In this document: one piece after another, positions 1 to 8,016 of the stretch | Numbering within the stretch: the first letter of the stretch is position 1 | How the letters are laid out: each line of letters opens with the position of its first letter | DNA from: Saccharibacillus sp. CPCC 101409 | GTDB lineage: Bacteria > Bacillota > Bacilli > Paenibacillales > Paenibacillaceae | Length of the DNA stretch: 64,000 nucleotides | Direction: 5' to 3' | Assembly (NCBI RefSeq): GCF_030518235.1 | Contig: NZ_JAULSA010000010.1 | Coordinates: 1-64,000 of the forward strand | The notes under the pieces: generated by a model | The model's database searches: none | What the model saw: the letters and a program-made list of their open reading frames with translations, nothing else | Told to the model about the DNA's origin: nothing | Made by a program: the position numbers and the translations under genes

Positions 1-97
1 CACCGGAAAGCCGTATGAGGGAAAACCTCACGTACGGTTTGATGAGGAGGGGCAGAAAAAAAATGGAGACGTTTTGATCTGCCTTTTACTCTAGTAT
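1..97 (+). mobile_element. 3' end of a group II intron (domains V and VI)
   Basis: Positions 9-40 read as group II intron domain V: an AGC start, the paired strands CCGTA and TACGG, and a GAAAA loop. Positions 44-91 fold as domain VI: 44-46 pairs with 89-91 and 47-55 pairs with 79-87, leaving A88 as the single bulged base, exactly where the branch-point adenosine belongs. The 3' splice boundary must lie a few bases later, about 92-97. The intron runs in the plus direction, so its body and any reverse-transcriptase gene lie left of the window. Confidence 0.85.
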
Positions 98-113
98 GCG
101 GTAGCGTTCGCCT

Positions 114-163
114 TTGAAATCGGGAAATCTCCGCCTTAATCTCATCCAATTTCCCGATTTCAA
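114..163. repeat. 15-bp perfect inverted repeat after the intron
   Basis: Arms 114-128 and 149-163 are exact reverse complements with a 20-base loop. A second small hairpin (7-bp stem, 3-base loop) follows at 177-193. Neither is followed by a T-run, so a terminator is not well supported. No gene is visible between the intron and position 258. Confidence 0.6.
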
Positions 164-257
164 CACGCGACCTAAAGTCTTTCGAAGAAAGACACGCCGA
201 AAGCATACGCTACGAATTTCTCCTGCAGCGCCCCTCCCAACCACCCAACCCAACTTT

Positions 258-1211
258 TCAAACATGATGAGGAGCCTTACTCCTCCTCGACATCTCCAAA
301 TACCCCTTCAATTCCCGGCACAACTGAAGAATCGCCGCCCGCACCTCGAATTCCTCGCGCGTTTCCGGCAGCTTCATCTCTTTAAATTTTTCCTCCAGCT
401 CGTGCAGCATCGCCGCCGCTTTGCCCGTGTAATGCTCCTGCCTCACATCGCGCTCCAGCTGGTCGAACAATTCCGCCGTCAGTTCCGCCTGCGAAATCTG
501 CTCGTATACCTGCGACACCAGCTGCGCCATCGTCTGGATCGATTCCAGCTGCTGCTTGCGCATATAGAAGTACACGCTCCAGAACTCGTCGGCTTTCATC
601 AGCTGGTTTTCCAGCGAACGGTGCGCCAGGACCAGACCCTGCGCCACTTTCTTGTCCGCTTCGATCAGCTCTTTGCCGTCCCACAGATAATTGGGGTTGC
701 GCAGCGTGCGGGCGAACTGGGCGAAGATCTTGGAGAAACACTGGTCCGCTTCGCTGCGCACTTTGGACAGCGCTTCTTCCGGATTCGGCATATAGACCAG
801 ATTAACCAGCATCGCCGAACCGAGACCGATCACCAGCAGCTCCACTTCCGTCAGCAGCACCGGCCACGAGATCACGCCGGCGTTGAACACATGGAATACC
901 ACGACCGCGTTGGTCACGATTCCGCCTTTGAACGAAGCGCGGACAATGAGCGGGAAAGCGAGCAGAATATAGATCGGCACCACCCAGTAGTGGAAACCCA
1001 GCAGACCGAACAGCGTACACGCCACGGCCAGGCCCACGATCGAAGCGAAAAAGCGGTCGACCACCGTTTTCACGCTGCGCTTGATCGTCGTGTCCAGGCC
1101 GAGAATCGCCAGCAGGCCGGCGGACGTCGCGGACGGAATGCCGACCCAGTGCGCGATCATAATGGCGGCGAACGCCGCGATAGCCGTTTTGACGACCCGA
1201 AATCCCACCAT
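258..1211 (-). CDS. Aromatic acid exporter family (YqjA/FUSC-like) membrane protein
   Basis: This 317-residue protein has an N-terminal half (about residues 5-145) of closely spaced hydrophobic helices, beginning with the VKTAIAAFAA stretch and containing the TTIKRSVKTVVDR loop seen in FUSC/aromatic-acid-exporter family members. The C-terminal half (about 150-317) is a charged, helical cytoplasmic domain (ArAE_1_C type) ending in EVRAAILQLCRELKGYL. Family members are thought to export aromatic or other organic acids, but the substrate cannot be told here. It is a single minus-strand gene with no obvious terminator, separated from the next gene by a 163-base gap. The family call is firm and the transport role is inferred. 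Confidence 0.8.
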   Translation of the reverse strand: MVGFRVVKTAIAAFAAIMIAHWVGIPSATSAGLLAILGLDTTIKRSVKTVVDRFFASIVGLAVACTLFGLLGFHYWVVPIYILLAFPLIVRASFKGGIVTNAVVVFHVFNAGVISWPVLLTEVELLVIGLGSAMLVNLVYMPNPEEALSKVRSEADQCFSKIFAQFARTLRNPNYLWDGKELIEADKKVAQGLVLAHRSLENQLMKADEFWSVYFYMRKQQLESIQTMAQLVSQVYEQISQAELTAELFDQLERDVRQEHYTGKAAAMLHELEEKFKEMKLPETREEFEVRAAILQLCRELKGYLEMSRRSKAPHHV

Positions 1212-1298
1212 GCGACCACCGATTCCTTTCTTCTTTTTTCAGAAACGTTCACTGAATTTTCAAAAATGCCATCAGCCTGACATCCGGCGCGCGGAGAC

Positions 1299-1338
1299 AA
1301 AAATCCCGCCGTCCCCTTATAAGGAATCGGCAGGATTT
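1299..1338 (-). terminator. Rho-independent terminator of the M32 carboxypeptidase gene
   Basis: Read on the minus strand, an AAATCCTGCCG / CGGCGGGATTT stem is followed by a run of T. It sits 37 bases past the stop of the minus-strand peptidase gene. Confidence 0.75.
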
Positions 1339-1374
1339 GTCAGAGCCGCGCGGCGGATGCCGCGGCGTTCGGTC

Positions 1375-2898
1375 CTACAGTTTCAAATTATACAGGCTCG
1401 CATACTTTTTCTCCAGATAATCGGCCAGATAATCCGGATTCAGTTCCTCGCCGGTTACGTCTTTGATGATTTCGGCCGGTTTCTTCGATTTGCCGAAACG
1501 GTACACTTTGTCCGTCAGCCATTCTTTGATCGGCAGCAGATCGCCCTGCTCGATCAGCTCGTCGATATTCGGCAGTTCTTTGCGCAGCGTGTTCATCATC
1601 TGGGCCGCGTACATGTTGCCCAGCGAGTAGGACGCGAAGTAGCCGAACGAACCGCCCGACCAGTGCACGTCCTGCAGAACGCCTTTAGAGTTGTTCGGAG
1701 GCGTGATGCCGAGGTAGTCCTCGTACTTCGCGTTCCAGACTTCCGGCAGCTTGTTCACATCGAGATCTTCGTTGAACAGCATCTTCTCGATCTCGTAGCG
1801 GATAATGATATGCAAATTGTACGTCAGCTCGTCCGCTTCGATGCGGATCAGCGAGTTCTCGACCCGGTTGGCCGCAAAATGGAATTTCTCCGGCGTCACG
1901 CCCGTCAGCTGGTCCGGGAACTGCCGCTGGAGTTCGCCGAAATACCGCTGCCAGAACGGCAGGCTGCGCCCGATCATGTTCTCCCAGAAACGCGACTGCG
2001 ATTCGTGGATGCCCATCGACGTGCCCTGCGCAAGCGGCGTGCCCGAGAGCTTGGGATCGACATTCTGCTCGTACAGCGCGTGGCCGCCTTCGTGCAGCGA
2101 ACTGAACGCCGCGCTGAGCAGGTCTTTTTCATGATAATGCGTCGTGATGCGCACATCGCCGATATTCAGCGTCGTCGCGAACGGATGCACCGTTTCGTCC
2201 AGACGGCCGGCGTCGAAGTCGTAGCCCATTTCATTCAGAATGTAATGGCTGAACGCTTTCTGCCCTTCGATCGGGTAGCTTTCGTCCAGGAACGGCAGTT
2301 CCGGGCGAATCTCCGAGGCGGCGATGGCTTCGGCCAGCGGCACGAGACGCTTCTTGAGGCGGTCGAACACGGAGTCCAGCTTCTCGACGGTCATATCCGG
2401 CTCGTACATGTCCAGCAGCGTATCGTAAGGCGTGTCTTTGGCGCCCCAGTAGCCGATAAATTTGCGCAGCGTGCCGACGATCTCGGTCAGGAACGGCTCG
2501 AACGAATCGAAATCGCCGCTTTCCTTGGCGTCTTCCCACTGCGTTTCCGATTTGGAGGTCAGGATGGTATAAGCTTTGAATTCGTTTTCGGGAATCTTGC
2601 GGTTTTGGTCGAAATCTTTTTTGACCGTATCCACCAGACGGCGATCCAGATCGTCAAGCTGCGCCGCGTTTTGCTGCTGCGTAAACAATTCCAGGTATGT
2701 ACCCATCTCGTCCGACGTTTGCAGCTTGAATGCTTCCGTGGACAGCAGGCCGATCGTTTCGGCGCGCACGCCCGCTCCTTTGCGGGGCGCTCCGGTGCGC
2801 AGATCCCAGTACATCAAAGCGATCGCTTCGTTGTAGCTGCCGATCTTGGCCACCAATTCGCGAAATCCGTCCCACTGCTTGCTCAACTGTTGTTCCAT
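1375..2898 (-). CDS. M32 family metallocarboxypeptidase
   Basis: The protein has 507 residues, the usual length for thermostable carboxypeptidase Taq-type (M32) enzymes such as B. subtilis YpwA. The zinc motif HEGGH is at residues 269-273 (SLHEGGHALYEQ) and the third-ligand motif IHESQSRFWEN follows at about 297-307; both are M32 hallmarks. Further family motifs include the N-terminal MYWDLRTGAP (about 29-38) and WSGGSFGYF near the C-terminus. M32 enzymes remove C-terminal residues from peptides in the cytoplasm, consistent with no signal peptide here. The gene is monocistronic and divergent from the Fe-S protein gene. GGGGG-like spacing upstream supports the ATG at 2898. Confidence 0.93.
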   Translation of the reverse strand: MEQQLSKQWDGFRELVAKIGSYNEAIALMYWDLRTGAPRKGAGVRAETIGLLSTEAFKLQTSDEMGTYLELFTQQQNAAQLDDLDRRLVDTVKKDFDQNRKIPENEFKAYTILTSKSETQWEDAKESGDFDSFEPFLTEIVGTLRKFIGYWGAKDTPYDTLLDMYEPDMTVEKLDSVFDRLKKRLVPLAEAIAASEIRPELPFLDESYPIEGQKAFSHYILNEMGYDFDAGRLDETVHPFATTLNIGDVRITTHYHEKDLLSAAFSSLHEGGHALYEQNVDPKLSGTPLAQGTSMGIHESQSRFWENMIGRSLPFWQRYFGELQRQFPDQLTGVTPEKFHFAANRVENSLIRIEADELTYNLHIIIRYEIEKMLFNEDLDVNKLPEVWNAKYEDYLGITPPNNSKGVLQDVHWSGGSFGYFASYSLGNMYAAQMMNTLRKELPNIDELIEQGDLLPIKEWLTDKVYRFGKSKKPAEIIKDVTGEELNPDYLADYLEKKYASLYNLKL

Positions 2899-2960
2899 GC
2901 GAATATTACCCCCGTCCGTTTGATCGTTACATAATTTTGGTAAAAAACAACACCCGCCTC

Positions 2961-2989
2961 TTGATCATACGTTTTAAGCGGGGTATAAT
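2961..2989 (+). promoter_or_regulatory. Sigma-A promoter of the Fe-S family gene
   Basis: TTGATC (2961-2966) and TATAAT (2984-2989) are separated by 17 bases, with the start codon 53 bases downstream and an AAAAGGAG ribosome site before it. Confidence 0.7.
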
Positions 2990-3042
2990 CAATATCAACG
3001 AAAGGTTTTGCAAAATACAATTTCGAAAAAGGAGTCCTCATC

Positions 3043-3399
3043 ATGCCGCTTACAATGAAACTGTCTCCCGAAGCGCAAACCTTGTTTGAACAAAAATTCG
3101 CCGGCCGCCCCGGTTATATCCGCCTCGCTTACGATAACGAAGGCTGCGGCTGCTCGCTGAGCGGCGCCATTGCATTGTGGCTGATCGACGCTCCGGTCGC
3201 GACGGACGAAGCCGTCGAATCCGCAGGCGGACTCCGATTTATCGTGGACAAGAACGACGCCGTGTATTTCGACCGGAATCTGTCCATCACGATCAGCGGC
3301 TTCGACAAAACGTCGGTGCGCCTCGCCAGCGACGGCCAATCGTACGGCTCCAGTATCCGCATCGAAGACCGCCGCGCGGGAGCCGAAGTCGGCGCCTGA
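3043..3399 (+). CDS. Iron-sulfur cluster biosynthesis family protein (YqkB-like)
   Basis: The protein has 118 residues and belongs to the HesB/IscA-like Fe-S_biosyn group of Firmicutes (YqkB type). Visible features are LSPEAQTLFEQKF at the N-terminus, the beta-rich GYIRLAYDNEGCGC segment with paired cysteines (about residues 37-39), and FDRNLSITISGF. A-type carriers bind Fe-S through three conserved cysteines, including a C-terminal CxC. That C-terminal CxC is absent here, as is usual for the YqkB subgroup, so direct cluster transfer is uncertain. It has its own promoter and is followed about 100 bases later by the carbonic anhydrase gene on the same strand. Confidence 0.8.
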   Translation: MPLTMKLSPEAQTLFEQKFAGRPGYIRLAYDNEGCGCSLSGAIALWLIDAPVATDEAVESAGGLRFIVDKNDAVYFDRNLSITISGFDKTSVRLASDGQSYGSSIRIEDRRAGAEVGA

Positions 3400-3503
3400 A
3401 ACGCATCCGGGATTTTTCGGCAAAATTCGGGCTTGAATTCTTCCCCGTTCTTTATGTAAAATTCGGAATAACGCTGCGAGGACCATAAAAGGGGGAACGG
3501 ATT

Positions 3504-4103
3504 TTGAGTCAGATTAACGAGATTTTGGAACATAACCAGGCTTTTGTCGAGAACAAGGAATACGAAACGTTTATCAGCGGCAAGTTTCCGGAAAAAAAAG
3601 TCGTCGTGCTTACCTGCATGGATACCCGCTTGACGGAGCTGCTGCCCCGCGCCATGAATCTCCGCAACGGAGACGCCAAGATTCTGAAAACGGCCGGAGC
3701 GGTCATCTCTTCGCCGTTCGGCAGTATCATGCGCAGCATCCTCGTCGCCCTGTACGAACTGCAGGCGGAAGAAGTGATCGTGGTCGGCCATTACGAATGC
3801 GGCATGGCTTCGCTGAACGCCGAACATATCATGGGCAAAATGCGCGATAGAGGCGTGACCGAGGAAGTGCTGACGACTTTGGACCATTCCGGCGTCAATC
3901 TGGCCCAGTGGTTCAAAGGGGTGGAGAACGAAACGCAGGGCGTCATGCACAGCGTGAATATGATCTCGAAGCACCCGCTGATGCCGCCCGGCGTTCCGGT
4001 GCACGGCATGCTGATCGATCCGAAAACCGGCCAACTGGAGCTGGTTTCCGATGGTTACGAACGACTCAAAGGACATGAAACGGACTCCCCCGCTTCGGTT
4101 TGA
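3504..4103 (+). CDS. Beta-class carbonic anhydrase
   Basis: The protein has 199 residues and interconverts CO2 and bicarbonate in the cytoplasm. It shows the beta-class active site: Cys38 and the Asp40/Arg42 dyad in LTCMDTRL, plus His96 and Cys99 in VGHYECGM, giving a Cys-His-Cys zinc site. The length and the LKTAGAVISSPFGSIMRS segment match the YtiB/YvdA-type enzymes of Bacillales. Translation begins at a TTG, chosen because a GGGGGAA ribosome site lies at 3491-3497 and no ATG is available before the catalytic region. A strong terminator follows at 4137, so the gene ends its transcript. Confidence 0.92.
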   Translation: MSQINEILEHNQAFVENKEYETFISGKFPEKKVVVLTCMDTRLTELLPRAMNLRNGDAKILKTAGAVISSPFGSIMRSILVALYELQAEEVIVVGHYECGMASLNAEHIMGKMRDRGVTEEVLTTLDHSGVNLAQWFKGVENETQGVMHSVNMISKHPLMPPGVPVHGMLIDPKTGQLELVSDGYERLKGHETDSPASV

Positions 4104-4136
4104 TCCATGCCTTTTCGAAAGTTCGGATTCACCCGG

Positions 4137-4163
4137 CGCGATTCCCTGCGGAATCGCGTTTTT
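4137..4163 (+). terminator. Terminator after the carbonic anhydrase gene
   Basis: A 9-bp perfect stem (CGCGATTCC / GGAATCGCG) with a CTGC loop is directly followed by five T residues, 34 bases after the stop codon. Confidence 0.9.
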
Positions 4164-4298
4164 GACGCGCCGTTCGCTTTCCGTTTCCTTCCTGTAATCC
4201 CCTTGGTTGCCGCCGCTCTCTTTTATGTGTACACTTGAAACTACGGAATGTGCTCGTCCGCACCGGAGCGCCTTCGAATTTAGAGAACGGGTGATTTC

Positions 4299-4838
4299 AT
4301 GAATACACTTTCCTACGGCCTGCTCGCTCTGGTTTCGCGCAAAGAAGCTTCAGGCTACGATTTGATGCTCAAGATTCAGCCCTTCTGGCAGGCCAAACAC
4401 AGCCAGATCTATCCGCTGCTCGGCGGCATGGAAGAAAAGGGATTGCTCAGCGCCAAATGGGTACAGCAGACCGACAAGCCGGACAAGAAACTGTACTCGA
4501 TCACGCCGGAAGGCACCAAGATGCTGCACGAATGGCTGTCCGAACCGACTTCGGCTCCGGTGATGCGGGACGAATTCAATCTCAAATGTTTCTGCATTCA
4601 TATGGCCGACCCGGCGGAAGTGCATCGGCTGTTCGTCGAACGCCGCAAGTATCATATCGACCGCATGAAGTACTACAAGGATATCCAGGAATCGATTCCG
4701 CCGGAACACCGCAATCCCGGTCATATCGCATTCGAAGATTACATTTTGCTGCAAAAAGCGTATATGCGCACCAAAGCGAGCGTCGATTGGATCGACTGGG
4801 TGGAAGAATTGGTCGGGCAGTGGCAACCGCAGGCGTAA
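4299..4838 (+). CDS. PadR family transcriptional regulator
   Basis: The protein has 179 residues. Residues 1-80 form the PadR winged helix (YGLLALVSRKEASGYDL, then HSQIYPLLGGMEEKGLL and KLYSITPEGTKML), the pattern of PadR DNA-recognition helices and wing. The remaining part is the helical dimerisation domain (Vir_act_alpha_C type), with MRDEFNLKCF and a Trp-rich C-terminal helix. Such regulators repress neighbouring efflux or phenolic-acid genes in response to ligand. No obvious target is adjacent, since the next gene has its own ECF-type promoter, so the target may be itself or distant. Confidence 0.9.
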   Translation: MNTLSYGLLALVSRKEASGYDLMLKIQPFWQAKHSQIYPLLGGMEEKGLLSAKWVQQTDKPDKKLYSITPEGTKMLHEWLSEPTSAPVMRDEFNLKCFCIHMADPAEVHRLFVERRKYHIDRMKYYKDIQESIPPEHRNPGHIAFEDYILLQKAYMRTKASVDWIDWVEELVGQWQPQA

Positions 4839-4900
4839 ACGGGAATCGATCGGGGCTTTTCCGCCCATTTTCGCGATTACACAAATTTATCCTTAAAAAT

Positions 4901-4926
4901 TGAAACGTTAGCGAAGTTCCTTCGTA
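4901..4926 (+). promoter_or_regulatory. ECF sigma factor (sigma-W-like) promoter
   Basis: TGAAAC at 4901-4906 and CGTA at 4923-4926 are spaced by 16 bases, which fits the Bacillus sigma-W/ECF promoter consensus. It lies 73 bases before the start codon of a membrane-protein gene, a typical target for envelope-stress sigma factors. Confidence 0.55.
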
Positions 4927-4998
4927 TATAGACGAAGATGGATGCGAGGCTCAGGCCGGTCGTCCCTACTATCTGTCCATATGGGAGGAACTTTTTGT

Positions 4999-5463
4999 AT
5001 GCGCAACCGATTCAAAAAAGGATTTACGATCGTTCTGTCCGCGCTGATCCTGTTCGGCGCTTCGGCGATCGCGCCGGATCAGGCCGATGCCAGACGCGGC
5101 GGGTTCAGCTCCGGTCCGAGATCGTACCAGAGCACGCCGAACAAATCGCAAAATACCGACAGCATCAACTCGGGCACCCGCTCGAACTCCAATACGTCGA
5201 CCGGCAGCGGTTATAACCGTTCGACGACCAACAATCGCTCCGGCTTCGGCGGCGGACTGTTCCGCGGCTTGTTCTTCGGCGGCATCGCCGGTCTGATGTT
5301 CGGCAGCCTGTTCGCCGGCATGGGCGCGTTCGGCGGCCTGCTCGGACTGCTGGTCAACGTATTCGTCTTGTACATGCTGTTCGTTCTCGTTCGCACCGTA
5401 TACCGCAGCGTCAAAGAAAACCGCCGGCGTTCGCAGGAACGCGAGCGCGAAGGACGCTTCTAA
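4999..5463 (+). CDS. Secreted/membrane glycine-rich protein, Tim44-like annotation group
   Basis: The protein has 154 residues. The ATG at 4999 is chosen over an upstream in-frame start because GGGAGGAA precedes it and because it gives a clean signal sequence: positively charged MRNRFKKG, a hydrophobic core of about 18 residues, then AQAD-like processing before ARRGG. Residues about 35-75 are a Ser/Thr/Asn-rich linker. The C-terminal third holds glycine-rich membrane segments (GGGLFRGLFFGG, then FGGLLGLLVNVFVLYMLFVL) and a charged cytoplasmic tail. Similar Paenibacillus proteins are often labelled Tim44-like, though no translocase role is shown. It is followed by the next gene after three bases and driven by an ECF-type promoter, suggesting an envelope-stress role. 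Confidence 0.75.
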   Translation: MRNRFKKGFTIVLSALILFGASAIAPDQADARRGGFSSGPRSYQSTPNKSQNTDSINSGTRSNSNTSTGSGYNRSTTNNRSGFGGGLFRGLFFGGIAGLMFGSLFAGMGAFGGLLGLLVNVFVLYMLFVLVRTVYRSVKENRRRSQEREREGRF

Positions 5464-5466
5464 GAC

Positions 5467-5745
5467 ATGCGGCTGTCGATGGACGAGATCGTCAACGCCG
5501 TCTGCCTGAACGTCGCGGAGCGCCGGCAGATCCGGCCTACCGACGTTACCGTCGAGCTGCTGTGGGACGAAGAGCTCGGTTTCAGCGCCGAAGTGACCGT
5601 GCAGGGGCGCAGCTGGTATCTGGTCGAAGGCAACCTGATCGAAGCCATCCTGCGGTATCTGGGCACGGAGTACGGGATTCGGACGTTTCCGGACCGGGTG
5701 CGGCTGGAGCTGACGGACGAGATTGTGGCGGAAGTGGCGGAGTAA
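5467..5745 (+). CDS. DUF2653 (YxcD-like) small protein
   Basis: The protein has 92 residues and starts MRLSMDEIVNAVCLN; the segments RRQIRPTDVTVELLWDEELGFSAEV and LVEGNLIEAILRYL match the DUF2653 family (B. subtilis YxcD). It is acidic, soluble and of unknown function. Its ATG lies three bases after the stop of the membrane-protein gene, so the two are co-transcribed and probably translationally linked. A strong terminator follows. Confidence 0.85.
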   Translation: MRLSMDEIVNAVCLNVAERRQIRPTDVTVELLWDEELGFSAEVTVQGRSWYLVEGNLIEAILRYLGTEYGIRTFPDRVRLELTDEIVAEVAE

Positions 5746-5776
5746 ATAAAGTCGCGCTCCCCGAGCGCTTTCGGAT

Positions 5777-5830
5777 ACAAAAAAAGACTTCGGTTCCCGC
5801 TTCGGCGCGGAATTCGAAGTCTTTTTTTGT
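5777..5830. terminator. Bidirectional terminator between the DUF2653 and GH172 genes
   Basis: The 16-bp arms 5777-5792 and 5815-5830 are perfectly complementary, with A and T runs at the ends so that both converging genes can terminate here. Confidence 0.92.
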
Positions 5831-5848
5831 ATGGATGCGAACCGGCGG

Positions 5849-6931
5849 TCAGATCACTTCGAGGCCGTCCCGTCCCGGCAGCGGCGGATAAGGGGTATGA
5901 GGCTCGGACTGGTACCAGAACGCGACCGAAGCGATATCGTCTTGAAGCGGCAGATAGCGTCCGCCCGACCGCCAGCCGAGCGCCTGGATCGTCACCCGCA
6001 GGTCGCGCTCGAACCGGATCGGGTCCATCACATGCCAGCGGTACATCCCGAAGCGCTGCTGGCTGCGGTACAGGCCGTCCGGCCGGGTCTGCTGGTGGAA
6101 GCCCAGATAAGCGGTCGAGTACGGCGCGTACCGCCCCTGCGGCTGCTCGAAGTTCCACGCCCCGCCGAAATAATCTTCGGTTCCCGTTCCGCAGATCGTC
6201 GGGTATTCGTCGTCGCCGTCCAGATAGAATTTGATCTCGCCTTCGCCCCACCATCCGTCGTTGTTGACCTGCCAGGCCAGATACGTCCCTACATAATGTC
6301 CTTGACCGGCAGCGTCGTCCAGGATTATGTAGGGTTCCCGGTAAGCCAGCGGATTGCTTCTTCTCCAGCGGGCGTGAAAATAAGCGGCGTCCTCCGGCAC
6401 TTCCGTCAGCGTATAATCGACCTGGTAGTACAGAACCGCCGGCGCTTCCGCCCGGTTCTCGACCGTAATCCGGGCTTTGCGCCGAAACGGCATGATCCAG
6501 TAGCTGTTCATGCCTCCGGCCGGATTGACCGCGATCGGCAGGGAATTGACATCGCTGCGCTCGCACCAGCCGTTGCAGAAGAAATCGCCCAGCGGCGTTT
6601 CCACGCTCGGTTCGCTTTCTTCGTCCCAGTACATGCGGATAATCAGGTCTCTCCAGGTCTGCGGCGTACTGGTCAGCCAGATATGCTGAATCGCACCGGG
6701 GCCGTCGATATCCGCGAGCGTAAATACGCTTTCCGGCCGGATCTCAACCGAAGGCGAGACTTTCCATCCTTTGCCCAGATCGCGCGAAGCCGCGGCGCCC
6801 GTTCCTTCGACCGCCCGCGCTCCGCCGCCTTTGGCTCCGTCGAAGTTCTCCGCGCTGATCGACCGCGTTTGCGCGGACGACAGCCGAAACAAGTTTCCCA
6901 AATTCATGGCCAATCCGTTAAAATGAGTCAT
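5849..6931 (-). CDS. GH172 (DUF2961) glycoside hydrolase
   Basis: The protein has 360 residues, the typical size of single-domain DUF2961 proteins, now CAZy family GH172, whose characterised members cleave alpha-D-fructofuranosides or arabinofuranosides. Diagnostic segments are GPGAIQHIWLT, LGDFFCNG, PLAYREPYIILDDAAGQGHYVGTYL and the strongly conserved GTGTEDYFGGAW, whose Glu is expected to be catalytic in the family's jelly-roll pair. There is no signal peptide, so it probably acts inside the cell on imported oligosaccharides. It is divergent from an AraC regulator, which is the likely controller. The substrate cannot be told from sequence. Confidence 0.88.
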   Translation of the reverse strand: MTHFNGLAMNLGNLFRLSSAQTRSISAENFDGAKGGGARAVEGTGAAASRDLGKGWKVSPSVEIRPESVFTLADIDGPGAIQHIWLTSTPQTWRDLIIRMYWDEESEPSVETPLGDFFCNGWCERSDVNSLPIAVNPAGGMNSYWIMPFRRKARITVENRAEAPAVLYYQVDYTLTEVPEDAAYFHARWRRSNPLAYREPYIILDDAAGQGHYVGTYLAWQVNNDGWWGEGEIKFYLDGDDEYPTICGTGTEDYFGGAWNFEQPQGRYAPYSTAYLGFHQQTRPDGLYRSQQRFGMYRWHVMDPIRFERDLRVTIQALGWRSGGRYLPLQDDIASVAFWYQSEPHTPYPPLPGRDGLEVI

Positions 6932-6976
6932 GATCCCCGTGTGCCTCCCGTCGAAGTAAGATGCCCTGCTTTATAT

Positions 6977-6990
6977 TGTAGGCGCTTTCT
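6977..6990. promoter_or_regulatory. Possible cre (CcpA) site upstream of the GH172 gene
   Basis: TGTAGGCGCTTTCT matches 12 of 14 positions of the TGWAANCGNTNWCA cre consensus and overlaps a TACAAT -10-like sequence on the minus strand. Two mismatches make this tentative. Confidence 0.3.
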
Positions 6991-7063
6991 TCCATAGAAG
7001 GGATGTCGGAACCGGGGAACCGTTATCCGATCTTGCTTTTTGCAAAAGGAGGTCTGTATCGAT

Positions 7064-7957
7064 ATGGATCAAGCAGCGCAGCGGGCGGCGGAAAGCCGGC
7101 AGTTGGCCCATCGGCTGTCTCCCAACGTCCGGATCGCCTGGAATCACCGGGTGCGCCGGATGAAGCTGAAATCGCGGATTATTTTCGATTACGAACTGCT
7201 GTATGTGGAAAAAGGCGAGCTGACCGTTCGGCTGGAACGAGAAACGGTGCTGGCGGGACCCGGCACCATTCTGCTGTTCAAGCCGGGTCTGGAGCACGAG
7301 TTTCTGCGCAGCGACGGCGAATGCTGGATGCCCCATATTCATTTCGACGCGCTGTACTACGAGGATTACGAGGAAGTGCCGATCGGCTTCAAGCAGCGGC
7401 ACGAGTACAGCGAGCGGGAAATGAAATGGCTGCGTCCCGACGTGCTGGGCTCCGTATTCGAGTTTCCCAGCGTGTTTCGGATCGGGAATCACGGCGAAGT
7501 CCATCAGGCGCTGATGCAGCTGATCCATGCTTACGAGCGGCGCGACGCCGATTATCCGTTGATCCAGAAAAGTCTGGTACTGCGCATTCTTCATCTGCTG
7601 CAAACCGGTCTGCGGAGCGGCCGCGACGGCTCGCTCGGCCGGCACCGACCCGCGATGGAGCGGGCGGCTTCTTATATTGCGGAGCATTACAGCGAAACGA
7701 TTGCGCTGGAGACCCTGTCCAAACAGAGCTGCCTCAGCGTGCATCATTTTTCGCGAATCTTCAAAGCGGTCTTCGACGTGTCTCCGCACCAGTTCCATAT
7801 CCGCTGCCGGATCGAAAAAGCGAAAGAACTGATGGCGTTCAGCCCCATGTCCCTGTCTTCGATCGCCGAGCAGGTCGGCTACGGGAACGTCTATGCGTTC
7901 AGCAAAGCGTTCAAACGGATCGAAGGCATCTCGCCGAGCCGGTTTGCAAACCGGTAA
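7064..7957 (+). CDS. AraC family transcriptional regulator (cupin type)
   Basis: The protein has 297 residues. The ATG at 7064 is preferred over an upstream TTG because AAAAGGAGG (7044-7052) sits at proper distance. The N-terminal part (about 20-150) is an AraC-type cupin with YELLYVEKGELTVRLE and GTILLFKPGLEHEF. The C-terminal part (about 195-295) holds the double helix-turn-helix, with LETLSKQSCLSVHHFSRIFK and the second motif SSIAEQVGYGNVYAFSKAFKR followed by SPSRF. It is divergent from the GH172 gene across 132 bases and probably activates it in response to a sugar. Confidence 0.93.
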   Translation: MDQAAQRAAESRQLAHRLSPNVRIAWNHRVRRMKLKSRIIFDYELLYVEKGELTVRLERETVLAGPGTILLFKPGLEHEFLRSDGECWMPHIHFDALYYEDYEEVPIGFKQRHEYSEREMKWLRPDVLGSVFEFPSVFRIGNHGEVHQALMQLIHAYERRDADYPLIQKSLVLRILHLLQTGLRSGRDGSLGRHRPAMERAASYIAEHYSETIALETLSKQSCLSVHHFSRIFKAVFDVSPHQFHIRCRIEKAKELMAFSPMSLSSIAEQVGYGNVYAFSKAFKRIEGISPSRFANR

Positions 7958-8016
7958 AAAGCCCGGGCGCGCGCAGTGCTTCCACCATTTCTCCGAATTT
8001 CTTGTCCGATCTTAGG

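Noticed and set aside
114-193. Terminator hairpins after the intron
   Set aside because: The stems are good but no T-run follows in either direction.
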